From an uncultured Maribacter sp. (GTDB taxonomy: Bacteria > Bacteroidota > Bacteroidia > Flavobacteriales > Flavobacteriaceae), in assembly GCF_947496775.1 (NCBI RefSeq), contig NZ_CANMDU010000001.1, positions 744,001 through 808,000 of the forward strand: a DNA stretch of 64,000 nt, written 5' to 3'. The position numbers and the translations under genes were made by a program. The stretch's first letter is position 1. The number at the start of each line of letters is the position of its first letter. Below are positions 26,197 through 36,195 of this stretch, one piece after another. The notes below the pieces were generated by a model. That model was not told the DNA's origin, made no database searches, and saw nothing but the letters and a program-made list of their open reading frames with translations.

Positions 26197-27780
26197 ATGA
26201 AAAAAATGAAAAAAAATAAAATCACAATAAAGGGAATACTTGCAATGTTTGCATTATTAGCCCTTAACCTAAATTGTTCCGATGATGCATTAAATCAGGA
26301 CAATCCAAACATTCTTGTACCTACATCATTTTGGGGTACAGCAGAAGATGCAAATAAAGGTATTCTAGGAGCATACAGCCCTTTTATAGCCATAACCTAT
26401 TATTCTAGATTTGAAATCTTCTTATCCGATTATAGAGATGATGTTGTGAATGGTTTTAATTCTTCTGACAGAACAGCTGCAGGAGCATTTAACGCTACCG
26501 CAGATCGGAATGCACCAAAATGGATGTGGGAAGCACAATTTAGAGGTGTTTCTAGAGCTAATGATGTTCTTTTTAACGTTCCAAATATAGAAATGGATGC
26601 AACTGAAAAAGAGAATATTCTTGGTGAAGCATATTTTATTAGAGCATTTAATTATTTTAATCTTTTAAATAATTTTTTAAATGTACCTCTAATTACAGTT
26701 CCTTTTGATCAAATGGAGGCTCCAGATTTAATACCACAAGCAGCTCCAGCAGATGTTTGGACCTTAATAGAAGAAGATTTAAAGAAAGCACAAACAATGC
26801 TTCCAGACTCGTGGTCAGCAAGCCAAACAGGTAGAGCAAGAGCTAAGGCTGCTACTGGTTTATTAGGAAAAGTTTACTTATACCAAGGTAAATACGGCCC
26901 TGCTAAAACGGAGTTCGCAAAAATTATGGACGGTAGCTTTGAGTTAATGGATGATTATGCTGCTAACTTTTCTGAAGAATTTGAAAATAACAAAGAATCT
27001 CTTTTTGAAATTCAAATGATTTCTGATGGTCAGCAAGGTTGGGGAGCAGATAATGCAAATAGCGGCTCTGGTTCTGCTTTTCAAGCAGATTTAGCCCCTG
27101 TAGGTTATACAGATCAAAATACAATGAGAGTTAACCAGTGGGCATTAGATATATTTTTAGATGAGCAAACTATTAATGGAGAAATTGACCCAAGAACTTA
27201 CACAACTTTTTTCTGGAATACAAATGAAACTACAGAGTACCAAGGAAAAACATTAGCTTCTAGAACTTACCTTAACACTTCTTATGAAGATGCTTTTGGT
27301 GCTACAGGAACTAATATATTTGGAAATAAATATGCAGATTGGGCTTTTAATGGTAAAGAACAATCATTAGATGGCGGATGGCATAGTGCTGGAAACAACT
27401 TAAGAATATTAAGATATGCAGATGTATTATTAATGTTTGCTGAAGCTGACGTAATGGCTAATGGTGGCAACTCTACACAAGCAGCCGTAGATGCCGTAAA
27501 TGAAGTAAGAAGAAGAGCAGACATGTCAGAATTTACAACAATTACAATGCAAGATATTGAAGATGAACGTGTAAAAGAATTAACTTTTGAAAGAACACGT
27601 TACTTTGATCTTTTAAGATGGGATAGAGTAAAATCTAGAATTGTTGATAATCCAGATTTAAAATCTGAAAGCGGCGGAACTAGTTCTTACAAACCAGGAA
27701 GAGAATATTTAGCAATTCCTCTTTCAGAATTAGATGGTAACAATAATGACGAAGGGTTTAAGCAAAATCCAGGTTACTAA
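26197..27780 (+). CDS. susD: SusD-like surface glycan-binding lipoprotein
   Basis: A 527-residue SusD/RagB lipoprotein (lipobox LNLNC) that caps the SusC transporter and binds the glycan at the cell surface. Typical parts are the N-terminal SusD region (FRGVSRANDVLFNV, AYFIRAFNYFNLL), the TPR-rich helical core and the C-terminal RagB motifs (LRYADVLLMFAEA, ELTFERTRYFDLLRW, YLAIPLSEL). It follows SusC closely and is followed by an intrinsic terminator. Confidence 0.97.
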   Translation: MKKMKKNKITIKGILAMFALLALNLNCSDDALNQDNPNILVPTSFWGTAEDANKGILGAYSPFIAITYYSRFEIFLSDYRDDVVNGFNSSDRTAAGAFNATADRNAPKWMWEAQFRGVSRANDVLFNVPNIEMDATEKENILGEAYFIRAFNYFNLLNNFLNVPLITVPFDQMEAPDLIPQAAPADVWTLIEEDLKKAQTMLPDSWSASQTGRARAKAATGLLGKVYLYQGKYGPAKTEFAKIMDGSFELMDDYAANFSEEFENNKESLFEIQMISDGQQGWGADNANSGSGSAFQADLAPVGYTDQNTMRVNQWALDIFLDEQTINGEIDPRTYTTFFWNTNETTEYQGKTLASRTYLNTSYEDAFGATGTNIFGNKYADWAFNGKEQSLDGGWHSAGNNLRILRYADVLLMFAEADVMANGGNSTQAAVDAVNEVRRRADMSEFTTITMQDIEDERVKELTFERTRYFDLLRWDRVKSRIVDNPDLKSESGGTSSYKPGREYLAIPLSELDGNNNDEGFKQNPGY

Positions 27781-27801
27781 TAGTTGAGAGTTGGTAATTT
27801 T

Positions 27802-27832
27802 AAAAGGAACCGTTTTAAAACGGTTCCTTTTT
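27802..27832 (+). terminator. Intrinsic terminator after the first SusC/SusD pair
   Basis: A perfect palindrome: AAAAGGAACCG, 8-nt TTTTAAAA, CGGTTCCTTTT, then another T. It ends the SusC/SusD transcript 21 bp past the SusD stop. It lies 24 bp before the ATG of the next lipoprotein gene, so partial read-through could set a lower level for that gene. Confidence 0.85.
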
Positions 27833-27855
27833 ATATTTTATATATTTATTCTCCC

Positions 27856-30800
27856 ATGAAAAAAACAATATTACTTCTCATTTTAATAGCTCTTATTTAC
27901 GCCTGTAAAAAAGAAATTAAACCTCCCCTATTTTTAGAATTAGCAACAAATACTTCGGGAATTAATTTTAATAATAAGATTATAGAGAATGACACCTTAA
28001 ACTATTTTACATTTCCGTATCTATATTTAGGTTCGGGGGTTTCTGTAGGGGACATTAATAATGATGGATTACCTGACCTATATTTCACAGGAAACCTTGC
28101 GCAAAATAAACTATACCTTAATAAAGGTAATTTACAATTTGAAGATATTACAAAAAAAGCAGGTGTAGAAGGTGACCAAAGGTGGTATTCCGGTACTACA
28201 ATGGCAGATGTTAATAACGACGGTTTTTTAGACATTTACCTAAGTGTTTCTGGCAAATTTTCCACCACAGCCAACCAGCTATTCCTAAATAATGGAAACA
28301 ACACATTTACAGAATCTGCTGAAAGTTATGGCATTGCCGATACAAGCTCTAGTATACAATCCACTTTTTTAGATTATGATAAAGATGGTTATTTAGACCT
28401 TTTTGTAGCTAATTACCCAAATGTGTTGGTAAGTATGGGAAACCAATACTATAAAGAAAAAATGGATCAAAACAATCTTCAAGATTCTGGTCATTTATAT
28501 AAAAACAATGGAAATGGAACATTTACAGATGTAACCTTTGATGCTGGAGTCCAAAAATTTGGATTAACACTTGGCATAGTATGTTCAGATTTTAACAATG
28601 ATGGATATACTGACTTATACTTAAGCAATGATTTTAATGTTCCGGATTACCTATATCGAAATAACGGAGATGGAACATTTACAGAAGTTTCCAAAGATGC
28701 TACCAAACACACATCAATGTTTGGTATGGGTGTAGATGCTAGTGATTTTAATAATGATGGTCTTATAGACTTTATGCAGGTAGATATGACCGCAGAAGAC
28801 TACAAACGTTCCAAAACAAATATGGCAAGCATGAGTCCAAGCACCTTTTATGAAAGTGTTGCTTTAGGTTTTAATTACCAATACATGCAAAACTCTCTTC
28901 AGCTTAATAATGGGATAAAACAAAAAAATGTACCCTCTTTTAGCGAAATTTCTCGTCTTTCTAATATGTCTACTACAGATTGGAGCTGGGGAGCTCAATT
29001 TGCAGATTTTAATAATGACGGATGGAAAGATGTATTTATCTCTAACGGCGTAAAAAGAGATGTAAATAACAATGATATAAATGCTAAATACGAATCTGAA
29101 ACATTTTTTGGTAGAAAAGAAAACCAAGACTTTTCTCTAATGCCTAGTACCCCTATAGCTAATTATGCCTTTGTAAATAACAGAGATTTATCTTTTAAAA
29201 ACTCTACCAAAGAATGGGGCTTGAGCAAAAAAGGATTCTCTAACGGTTTTGTTTATGCGGATTTGGATAACGATGGGGATTTAGATTTGGTGGTAAACAA
29301 CATGAACGAAGCTGCTTCTGTGTACGTTAATCAAAGCACATACAACTACTTACGTATTAAATTAACAGGATATCCTAATAATTCGTTTGCCATAGGTGCC
29401 AAAATTATTATTAACAAAAAAACGAACAAGCAAGTACAAGAAATTACATTAAGTAGAGGTTATCAATCTAGTGTAGAGCCAATTCAACATTTTGGTTTAG
29501 GAAATTCTAGTGCAACAAATGACATAGAAGTTATATGGCCAAACGGTAGCGTGCAAAAACTAAACAATATTGCTTCCAACCAAATACTAGAAATAAAATA
29601 TGATTCTACAAGTAAAGAAAATCTTGTTACTGAGAACGACAGACGCAGTTTTTTTCAAAATATATCTAAAAAAATAGACCCACCTTTTATTCATAAAGAA
29701 GATAGTTATGATGATTATTTGTTAGAACCACTGTTACCCCATAAAAATTCGCAACTCGGAACCAAACTAACTGTAGGAGATATCAATGGAGATGGACTAG
29801 AAGATTTCTTTGTAGGAAATGCAAAAAATAGCCCGGCTGCTATGTACATCCAAAACGACCAAGGAAAATTCAATATTTTAAAAGGGCCTTGGGAAAATGA
29901 CATGCTATACGAAGACACTGGTGCTTTACTATTTGATGCGGACAACGATTCTGATTTAGACCTATATGTTGTAAACGGAGGCAATAATCCAAATACTGTT
30001 AAAAAATATTATCAAGACAGACTGTATATAAACACCCCTAAAGGTTTTGTAAAAACTACAAATTCACTCCCAAAAATTTTGGCTAGCGGACAAGAAGTAA
30101 AAGCAGCAGATTATGATAATGATGGAGATTTAGATTTGTTCGTTGGCGGAAGAATAACTCCAGGTAAATATCCTTTCCCCGCCGAAAGTTATATTTTAAG
30201 AAATGATGGCGGAAAAGATACCAATATTAAATACAGCAATGTAACTAGTAAAGTTGCTCCTGAACTATCTAAAGCTGGATTGGTTACCTCTGCCATTTGG
30301 GACGATTTTAACAAGGATAATAAAATAGACCTTATACTTACAGGAGAATGGATGCCAATCCGCTTTTTCCAAAATAATGGGGACAACTTCAAGGAAGTCA
30401 CCTCTGAATTAGGCTTTAATAATACTGTAGGTTGGTGGTATAGTTTGCAAAAAGTAGATATCGATGCTGATGGCGACATGGATTATTTTGCAGGGAATTT
30501 GGGATTAAATTACAAATACAAAGCCAGTGAAAAAGCTCCTTTTTCGGTTTATGCCAATGATTTTGATGAAAATGGAAACATGGATATTGTTCTTAGTTAT
30601 GAAAAATATGGTACAAAACTACCACTAAGAGGTAGGGAATGTTCCTCCCAACAGGTACCAGCTATTGCCAAAAGGTTTGAAACTTTTGAATCCTTTGCGG
30701 ATGCCGATTTAACCGATATTTATGGTCAGAAAATGCTAGAAAATTCCTTGCAATACAATGTCACAACTTTTGCACATAAATGGGTGGAAAATCTCGGTAA

Positions 30801-31134
30801 TGGAAAATTTAAACTTCATGATTTAGATAAATATACGCAACTCTCATCTATCAATAAATTCGAAATATTCAATTACAATAATGATGAATTTCCAGATGTT
30901 TTGATAGCTGGAAATATGTATCAATCCGAAGTAGAAACCCCACGAAATGATGCCAGTGTTGGATTAGTTCTTATTGGCAACTCTACGGGATACTCCTTAG
31001 TAAAACCATCAGAAAGCGGCTTATTTTTGGACGGAGATATTAAAGATATATCTACTATTAAAAATAGAAATAATTCCCTTAATTTTATAATCGCAAAAAA
31101 CAACGATAAAATAGTACTTCTTAATAAAAAATAG
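27856..31134 (+). CDS. FG-GAP/VCBS-repeat lipoprotein with an ASPIC/UnbV domain
   Basis: A 1092-residue lipoprotein. The start is ATG 27856 because MKKTILLLILIALIYACKK is a clear lipoprotein signal; the longer frame would start inside the terminator region. The protein is built from propeller repeats with calcium-binding loops of the D-x-[DN]-x-D-G type; I count about fourteen (DINNDGLPDLY, DVNNDGFLDIY, DYDKDGYLDLF and so on). In the middle (about 495-575) is an ASPIC/UnbV-type domain (HFGLGNSS, IEVIWPNGSVQ). Such CRTAC1-like proteins are often next to SusC/SusD in marine flavobacteria and may bind glycans or assist the complex, but the role is unproven. It is a homologue of the gene at 51202. 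Confidence 0.85.
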   Translation: MKKTILLLILIALIYACKKEIKPPLFLELATNTSGINFNNKIIENDTLNYFTFPYLYLGSGVSVGDINNDGLPDLYFTGNLAQNKLYLNKGNLQFEDITKKAGVEGDQRWYSGTTMADVNNDGFLDIYLSVSGKFSTTANQLFLNNGNNTFTESAESYGIADTSSSIQSTFLDYDKDGYLDLFVANYPNVLVSMGNQYYKEKMDQNNLQDSGHLYKNNGNGTFTDVTFDAGVQKFGLTLGIVCSDFNNDGYTDLYLSNDFNVPDYLYRNNGDGTFTEVSKDATKHTSMFGMGVDASDFNNDGLIDFMQVDMTAEDYKRSKTNMASMSPSTFYESVALGFNYQYMQNSLQLNNGIKQKNVPSFSEISRLSNMSTTDWSWGAQFADFNNDGWKDVFISNGVKRDVNNNDINAKYESETFFGRKENQDFSLMPSTPIANYAFVNNRDLSFKNSTKEWGLSKKGFSNGFVYADLDNDGDLDLVVNNMNEAASVYVNQSTYNYLRIKLTGYPNNSFAIGAKIIINKKTNKQVQEITLSRGYQSSVEPIQHFGLGNSSATNDIEVIWPNGSVQKLNNIASNQILEIKYDSTSKENLVTENDRRSFFQNISKKIDPPFIHKEDSYDDYLLEPLLPHKNSQLGTKLTVGDINGDGLEDFFVGNAKNSPAAMYIQNDQGKFNILKGPWENDMLYEDTGALLFDADNDSDLDLYVVNGGNNPNTVKKYYQDRLYINTPKGFVKTTNSLPKILASGQEVKAADYDNDGDLDLFVGGRITPGKYPFPAESYILRNDGGKDTNIKYSNVTSKVAPELSKAGLVTSAIWDDFNKDNKIDLILTGEWMPIRFFQNNGDNFKEVTSELGFNNTVGWWYSLQKVDIDADGDMDYFAGNLGLNYKYKASEKAPFSVYANDFDENGNMDIVLSYEKYGTKLPLRGRECSSQQVPAIAKRFETFESFADADLTDIYGQKMLENSLQYNVTTFAHKWVENLGNGKFKLHDLDKYTQLSSINKFEIFNYNNDEFPDVLIAGNMYQSEVETPRNDASVGLVLIGNSTGYSLVKPSESGLFLDGDIKDISTIKNRNNSLNFIIAKNNDKIVLLNKK

Positions 31135-31202
31135 TTTAGTTACTACAATAACAAAACACTTATTTGTATGATGTATTATAAATTAGTACTTTAATAAAAA
31201 AA

Positions 31203-31931
31203 ATGTTTACGCCAATTGGTAATTCTAAATCTCTTTCTCAGCAAATTGAAGAAAAGTTAACAAATGCTATACGTAATGGAGAGTACAATCCTGGAGAAAA
31301 AATACCTACGGAAAAAGAATTGTGCGAAATATTTCAAGTAAGTAGAACTGCTGTTAGAGAGGCTATTAAAACGATGGTAGCCAAAGGAATTATTATAGTA
31401 AAAAAAGGGAGTGGTGCTTATGTCTCTGAGGTAAGTATTAAAAATGCTTCTGAAATTTTAAACATGTTTTTTGAACTTTCTTCCAATGACGATTTAATTC
31501 TACAAACTATAAAGGCGCGGCAATTTGTAGAACCATTGTTAGCCTCACAAGCGGCAAAAAATAGGACAGAAAAGCATATAGAACTTCTAACAATAAACAT
31601 GAAAAGCATTCAAGATTGCCCGTTAAAAGATTATAAAAAAGAAGCTGAATTAGATAATGCTTTTCATCAAATACTACTTTCCATAACAGAAAACCAAATT
31701 TTAAAATTGTTATTAGGTCCTATTTTTAATTTAATGCCCAAGTTTAAAGCTAGTGTGTTTGCTAAACCAACCAAAGGCAACCTACAGGAAGAGAAAACTA
31801 TTATGCTAAACCATCATGAAAGAATAATAAATGCTATTATAGCTCAAGACGAAGAAGAGGCAGCAAAAGCAATGAACGATCATCTAAAAATTACATATTC
31901 AAACTACATCAAATCGCATCAAAATATTTGA
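31203..31931 (+). CDS. GntR-family (FadR/FCD type) transcriptional regulator
   Basis: A 242-residue cytoplasmic regulator. The N-terminal winged helix (about 10-75, with PGEKIPTEKELCEIFQVSRT and VREAIKTM) binds DNA. The C-terminal FCD domain (about 90-235) has candidate metal-binding residues Asp152/His156 (ELDNAFHQ), His202/203 (NHHERI) and His225 (MNDHLK), typical of regulators that sense sugar acids. It precedes dgoD by 80 bp, and its family includes the DgoR-type repressor that responds to D-galactonate. A galactonate-responsive regulator of the dgoD operon, and possibly of the SusC/SusD genes, is the best inference. Confidence 0.88.
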   Translation: MFTPIGNSKSLSQQIEEKLTNAIRNGEYNPGEKIPTEKELCEIFQVSRTAVREAIKTMVAKGIIIVKKGSGAYVSEVSIKNASEILNMFFELSSNDDLILQTIKARQFVEPLLASQAAKNRTEKHIELLTINMKSIQDCPLKDYKKEAELDNAFHQILLSITENQILKLLLGPIFNLMPKFKASVFAKPTKGNLQEEKTIMLNHHERIINAIIAQDEEEAAKAMNDHLKITYSNYIKSHQNI

Positions 31932-32011
31932 TTTAAACTTCTTCTAACAATGCAAAACAGCAACATTCAGTAGCTACTATATAAGTACTCCCAACTTAAT
32001 AACACGTAAAA

Positions 32012-33169
32012 ATGACCGAACTAATTATTGAAAAAATAGATATCTTTAAAGTCCCTCCAAGATGGTTATTTTTAAAAATTACTACCAAATCTGGTATTAT
32101 AGGTTGGGGAGAACCAGTAATTGAAGGTAAAGCAGATACACTTGCAGCTTGTATAAAAGAATTAGAACAATACTTAATTGGCAAAAATGCTAACAATATT
32201 GAAGATATTTGGCAAGTATTATATAGAGGCGGATTCTATCGCGGCGGCCCCATTCTAATGAGCGCTATTTCTGGTATAGATCAAGCTTTATGGGACATTA
32301 AAGGAAAGCATCTTAATGTTCCCGTTTATGAATTATTAGGTGGTGCCGTAAGAAATAAAATGAAAATGTACTGCTGGATTGGCGGAGACAACCCTGATGT
32401 CATCTTAGAACAAGCACAAGAAAAAGTAAATGCAGGATATAAAGCTGTTAAAATGAATGCCACTGGTGGCATGGAATGGGTATCCTCATTAAAAGACATA
32501 AAAATAGTCGCCAATAACATTAAGTTGTTAAGAGAAGAATTTGGCTATGATTTAGATATAGGTTTAGATTTTCATGGTAGAGTGCATAAGCCGATGGTAA
32601 AAAAACTAATTTCTGAGTTAGAACCATACGAACCTATGTTTATTGAAGAGCCCGTTTTAAGCGAAAATAATGACGCCTTAAAACATATATATTCTTATAC
32701 TAATATCCCTATTGCTACAGGAGAACGCATGTTTTCCAGATGGGATTTTAAAGAAATTTTATACCAAGGTGTTGTAGATATAATTCAGCCAGACTTAAGC
32801 CATGCTGGTGGTATTTCTGAGGTAAGGCGTATTGCTGCAATGGCAGAAGCTTATGATATTACTCTTGCTCCACACTGCCCATTAGGACCTATTTCTTTAG
32901 CATCTGCATTACAAGTAGATTTTGTATCTGCCAACGCTATTATTCAAGAAAGTAGTCTAGGTATACATTATAACCAAGGGTTTGATTTGCTATATTATAT
33001 GAAAAATCCTGAAGTTTTTAATATAAATGACGGATACATTGAACTAACCCGAAAACCTGGCCTAGGAATAGACTTAGACGAGGAAAAACTATTGGAAGGT
33101 AAAAAAATTGGACACAATTGGTCCAACCCGATTTGGCGCAAAGAAGATGGTAATTTTTGTGAATGGTAA
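32012..33169 (+). CDS. dgoD: D-galactonate dehydratase
   Basis: A 385-residue enolase-superfamily enzyme that converts D-galactonate to 2-keto-3-deoxy-D-galactonate. It is recognisable along its whole length: PPRWLFLKI, GWGEPVIEGKA, YRGGFYRGGPILMSAISGID, GLDFHGRVH, FIEEPVL, ATGERMFSRWDFK, QPDLSHAGGI, LAPHCPLGPI. Metal ligands are Asp186, Glu212 and Glu238, and the catalytic histidines are His188 and His288. It follows the GntR gene and precedes an exported lactonase. The downstream kinase and aldolase (dgoK, dgoA) are not in the window. D-galactonate could come from oxidised agar galactose. Confidence 0.93.
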   Translation: MTELIIEKIDIFKVPPRWLFLKITTKSGIIGWGEPVIEGKADTLAACIKELEQYLIGKNANNIEDIWQVLYRGGFYRGGPILMSAISGIDQALWDIKGKHLNVPVYELLGGAVRNKMKMYCWIGGDNPDVILEQAQEKVNAGYKAVKMNATGGMEWVSSLKDIKIVANNIKLLREEFGYDLDIGLDFHGRVHKPMVKKLISELEPYEPMFIEEPVLSENNDALKHIYSYTNIPIATGERMFSRWDFKEILYQGVVDIIQPDLSHAGGISEVRRIAAMAEAYDITLAPHCPLGPISLASALQVDFVSANAIIQESSLGIHYNQGFDLLYYMKNPEVFNINDGYIELTRKPGLGIDLDEEKLLEGKKIGHNWSNPIWRKEDGNFCEW

Positions 33170-33210
33170 TAAAAAACAATCAAATTAAAATATATTCAAA
33201 AACAAAAAAA

Positions 33211-34407
33211 ATGTCTAATACATTTCATTCCTATTTCACCAGTTCTATTGTAATTTTTTGTTTACTATTTAATTTTAAACCAAAAATTCTTGCTCAAGAA
33301 TCTAATACAAAACCTAACATCATTAAGATAAGATTAGGCGATATGGTGCGTCAAGATATTGGGTATTATGAAAGCGCATCTTACAGTACACCAAATTCCG
33401 ATAAAAATTCTGCTACAGGATTAATAAAAACGAAAAAACGCTTTAAAACTGTACCAGACTCGCTAAAAAAATATCCTTCATTTGGTTTTATTGAAAGACT
33501 TTCCCCCGAACTAGATAAAATCATTTTTAAAAATGCAAGAATAGACTTAGTTGCTAAAGGTTTTAATTGGTCAGAAGGCCCAGTTTGGCTACCTAAGGAA
33601 CAGAAATTATTATTTTCTGATGTTCCTGAAAATAAAATATACCAATGGAGTGATAGTGATGGATTAAGTGTTTATATGAATCCATCTGGATACACAGGAC
33701 CTGATAAAAGCATAAACAAAGGATCTAATGGATTAACGCTTGATGCTAATGGCAATTTAATAATATGCCAAGTTGGCGATAGGAGAATTAGCAAACTAAT
33801 CAGCCTCAAAGACTCGTTAAATCCTGTTTTTAAACCCATTATCACTAATTATAAAGGAAATGTTTTTAATTCACCAAACGACTTGGTTTATGATGCTAAG
33901 GGTAATTTATATTTTACCGATCCATCCTTTGGGTTAGGAAAAAAGAAAAGTGCTATTGGGTTTAATGGGGTATATTTTTTAAGCAATACAGGAAGGTTAA
34001 TTCTTCTTGATAAAACAGTACAAGCACCAAATGGCATAGCTGTTTCTCATAACAACAAAATACTTTATGTTGCTGACTCTCACAAAACTAACCCATCTAT
34101 ATGGGCTTATGACATTATAAAAAAGGGTAAAGTAAAAAACAAAAGGGAATTTTTCAATGCCACTAAGTTAAGAGAAAAAAGTATTGATAAACAATCTCCC
34201 GATGGCATAAAACTAGACAAAAATGGCAACCTATTTTTGGCAGGACCCGGAGGCGTATTAATTATTTCTCCACAAGGAAAACATTTAGGTACTATACGAA
34301 CAGATAAAAGCACCGGAAATTGTGAGTTTACCGACGACGGCAAATATTTATTTATTACTTGTGATGATTACTTATTAAGAGTAAATCTAAGGCCGAAAGT
34401 CAAATAA
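33211..34407 (+). CDS. Exported SMP-30/gluconolactonase-type lactonase
   Basis: A 398-residue protein with a signal peptide (about 1-28, ending ILAQ), so it acts outside the cytoplasm. The start is ATG 33211, the start of the signal; an upstream ATG at 33163 overlaps dgoD. The SMP-30 propeller (about 108-395) shows the metal-site motifs Glu122 (WSEGPVW), FNSPNDLVYD, APNGIA and SPDGIKLD. Residues 30-105 are an unrecognised N-terminal extension. Lactonases hydrolyse sugar lactones to aldonic acids. Next to dgoD, a galactonolactone made in the periplasm is the likely substrate, which points to a periplasmic oxidation route. No matching sugar dehydrogenase is in the window. Confidence 0.85.
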   Translation: MSNTFHSYFTSSIVIFCLLFNFKPKILAQESNTKPNIIKIRLGDMVRQDIGYYESASYSTPNSDKNSATGLIKTKKRFKTVPDSLKKYPSFGFIERLSPELDKIIFKNARIDLVAKGFNWSEGPVWLPKEQKLLFSDVPENKIYQWSDSDGLSVYMNPSGYTGPDKSINKGSNGLTLDANGNLIICQVGDRRISKLISLKDSLNPVFKPIITNYKGNVFNSPNDLVYDAKGNLYFTDPSFGLGKKKSAIGFNGVYFLSNTGRLILLDKTVQAPNGIAVSHNNKILYVADSHKTNPSIWAYDIIKKGKVKNKREFFNATKLREKSIDKQSPDGIKLDKNGNLFLAGPGGVLIISPQGKHLGTIRTDKSTGNCEFTDDGKYLFITCDDYLLRVNLRPKVK

Positions 34408-34530
34408 TGTTTTTCACTATCTCATAAACTACATAAGTGGTTAAAAAATAACTCATTTATTAGGAATAGCTATAGAATCTTTAAAAAAAAGTACCTATAA
34501 CATCTTGAATAACCCAATTAGATATAAAAT

Positions 34531-36195
34531 CTAAATACTAGCAATAAAATCAGCCAAATTATCACCCCTACCTAACCCCAATTTTTTTCTTAAACGATAC
34601 CTTGATGTATGTACACTTTCTATAGTAATTCCAAGCAAGGATGACATCTCTTTACTAGAAAAATCTAATTTAATTAATGCGCATAATTTTAAATCCGTTT
34701 GCCTTAATTCTGGATAATTATTTCTAATATTCTCGTAAAAACTTTGATTTATAGATGTAAACCTAGCTTCAAACTCTTTCCAATTACTTCCAGGAGAACT
34801 CTGTATACTTCTCAACATTCTATTAATAGTTTTTACATCAATAGTTTCACTTTTAGATAAATTCTCTTTTAACTTTATAATAAACTCTTCCTTTTCTATT
34901 AATTGCAAAGCAGATGAAGTAAGTTCTCTATTTTTAAGCTCCATTATTTCATTTGTCTTCAACTGTTCTAACTTTCTTTTTTCCTCTAAAACCCTTTTTT
35001 CTAACTTATGCTTTCTTCGTAGATTTCTAAATAAGAGATAGCCATATAAAAGTATAAATACGACCACTACGGCCATTAAAATATATTTCAAAAACCATAT
35101 TCTCTCTTCATTTTCCAATTTTGCGATACGTTGTTCCTTTATTAAAACTTTTTCTTTTTCTTTCTGTATCCTATATTTATCATTAATTCCAAACAGGTGT
35201 TTATTGTTTTTACTTGTTCTTCCGAATATCCGTTCGCTTAGTTCTTGAGCTTTATTTGAATAATAAAAAGCTTGTTTATAATTTTGCCTCTTTAAATACA
35301 TCTTAGAGAGAGCATTATAATTCAGTAATTTATAATCCAAATGACTATTGTAATCATCCGATAATTTTAATGATTTCTTATAATGTTCAATACTTTTTTC
35401 AAGATTTCCCTGAAGTCTATATGTTTCCCCAAACAAGAAATTGACAATGGTTAAATAAGACGGTTTATTAATTTCAAAAAATGTATTAGCTTTTTGTAAC
35501 TTACTTAAAGCAGATTCGTATTTTCCGTTAACAGCTTCAAAATAGCCCAATTCGGCGACGACGTAAAAGTTATTTTCTTTTGGCGTAATTTTACTCATAG
35601 TTAATCGGCAACTATCTAAGTATACCTCTGCCATTTTTTGATTCTTATTAATTCTATATAAATTAACAAAAGCGAAATAATCACTTAATAAATATTGGAG
35701 CACTATCTTTCCTTCTTGTTGTAATTTCTTTTTTAATTTTAAGGACATATTAAAATGTCGCAAAGCCTCATCCTCTCTTCTATAAAAATTATACAACCAG
35801 CCCAACTCTTGATAAATCTTTGCTTTGGAAATAGCATCGTTCGATAAATCTGCCAAAATCAAAGCCTCCCAATAACCGTCATATGCATTCCCATAATCTA
35901 AAATATGCTCATATAAAGTAGACAATCCGCACAAACTATTAATAAGATTTAAAGTATCTTTCTCTTTAGTGTATTGCTCAATTCCTTTCTTTAAATAATA
36001 AATTGCACTATTCGGATTTTGCGTTGCCAAAGCTTCTGCCTTATCTATAAAAGCATTGGTATTATATGGCCTTTGCGCAACTAGATTACTATAAGTAAAA
36101 ATCACTAACCCGACTAGAGTAGACTTAATAACAAGGTGCTTTACAAAGGAAAAATTATAAACAATCATTTTTTTAAATTTTAAAACCAACCCCAT
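34531..36195 (-). CDS. TPR-transmembrane-LuxR transcriptional regulator
   Basis: A 554-residue membrane-associated regulator. It has an N-terminal signal/anchor (about 18-40), a stretch of TPR-like helices (about 45-340), one transmembrane helix (about 368-389), a coiled coil (about 393-450) and a C-terminal LuxR-type helix-turn-helix (about 496-550, with LLGITIESVHTSRYRLRKKL). The TPR part would lie in the periplasm and the helix-turn-helix in the cytoplasm. Proteins of this layout are common next to PULs in flavobacteria and are thought to sense ligands and switch transcription. It is divergent from the GH2/GH117 operon at 36576 across 380 bp, so control of that operon is likely. The start could also be 27 bp downstream (36168). 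Confidence 0.8.
   Translation of the reverse strand: MGLVLKFKKMIVYNFSFVKHLVIKSTLVGLVIFTYSNLVAQRPYNTNAFIDKAEALATQNPNSAIYYLKKGIEQYTKEKDTLNLINSLCGLSTLYEHILDYGNAYDGYWEALILADLSNDAISKAKIYQELGWLYNFYRREDEALRHFNMSLKLKKKLQQEGKIVLQYLLSDYFAFVNLYRINKNQKMAEVYLDSCRLTMSKITPKENNFYVVAELGYFEAVNGKYESALSKLQKANTFFEINKPSYLTIVNFLFGETYRLQGNLEKSIEHYKKSLKLSDDYNSHLDYKLLNYNALSKMYLKRQNYKQAFYYSNKAQELSERIFGRTSKNNKHLFGINDKYRIQKEKEKVLIKEQRIAKLENEERIWFLKYILMAVVVVFILLYGYLLFRNLRRKHKLEKRVLEEKRKLEQLKTNEIMELKNRELTSSALQLIEKEEFIIKLKENLSKSETIDVKTINRMLRSIQSSPGSNWKEFEARFTSINQSFYENIRNNYPELRQTDLKLCALIKLDFSSKEMSSLLGITIESVHTSRYRLRKKLGLGRGDNLADFIASI

Noticed and set aside
27784-27855. Longer N-terminus of the FG-GAP lipoprotein through the terminator palindrome
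   Set aside because: The 24 extra residues are a translated hairpin, and the lipoprotein signal starts exactly at ATG 27856.
33163-33210. Upstream ATG for the lactonase, overlapping the end of dgoD
   Set aside because: It adds a polar leader in front of a good signal peptide.
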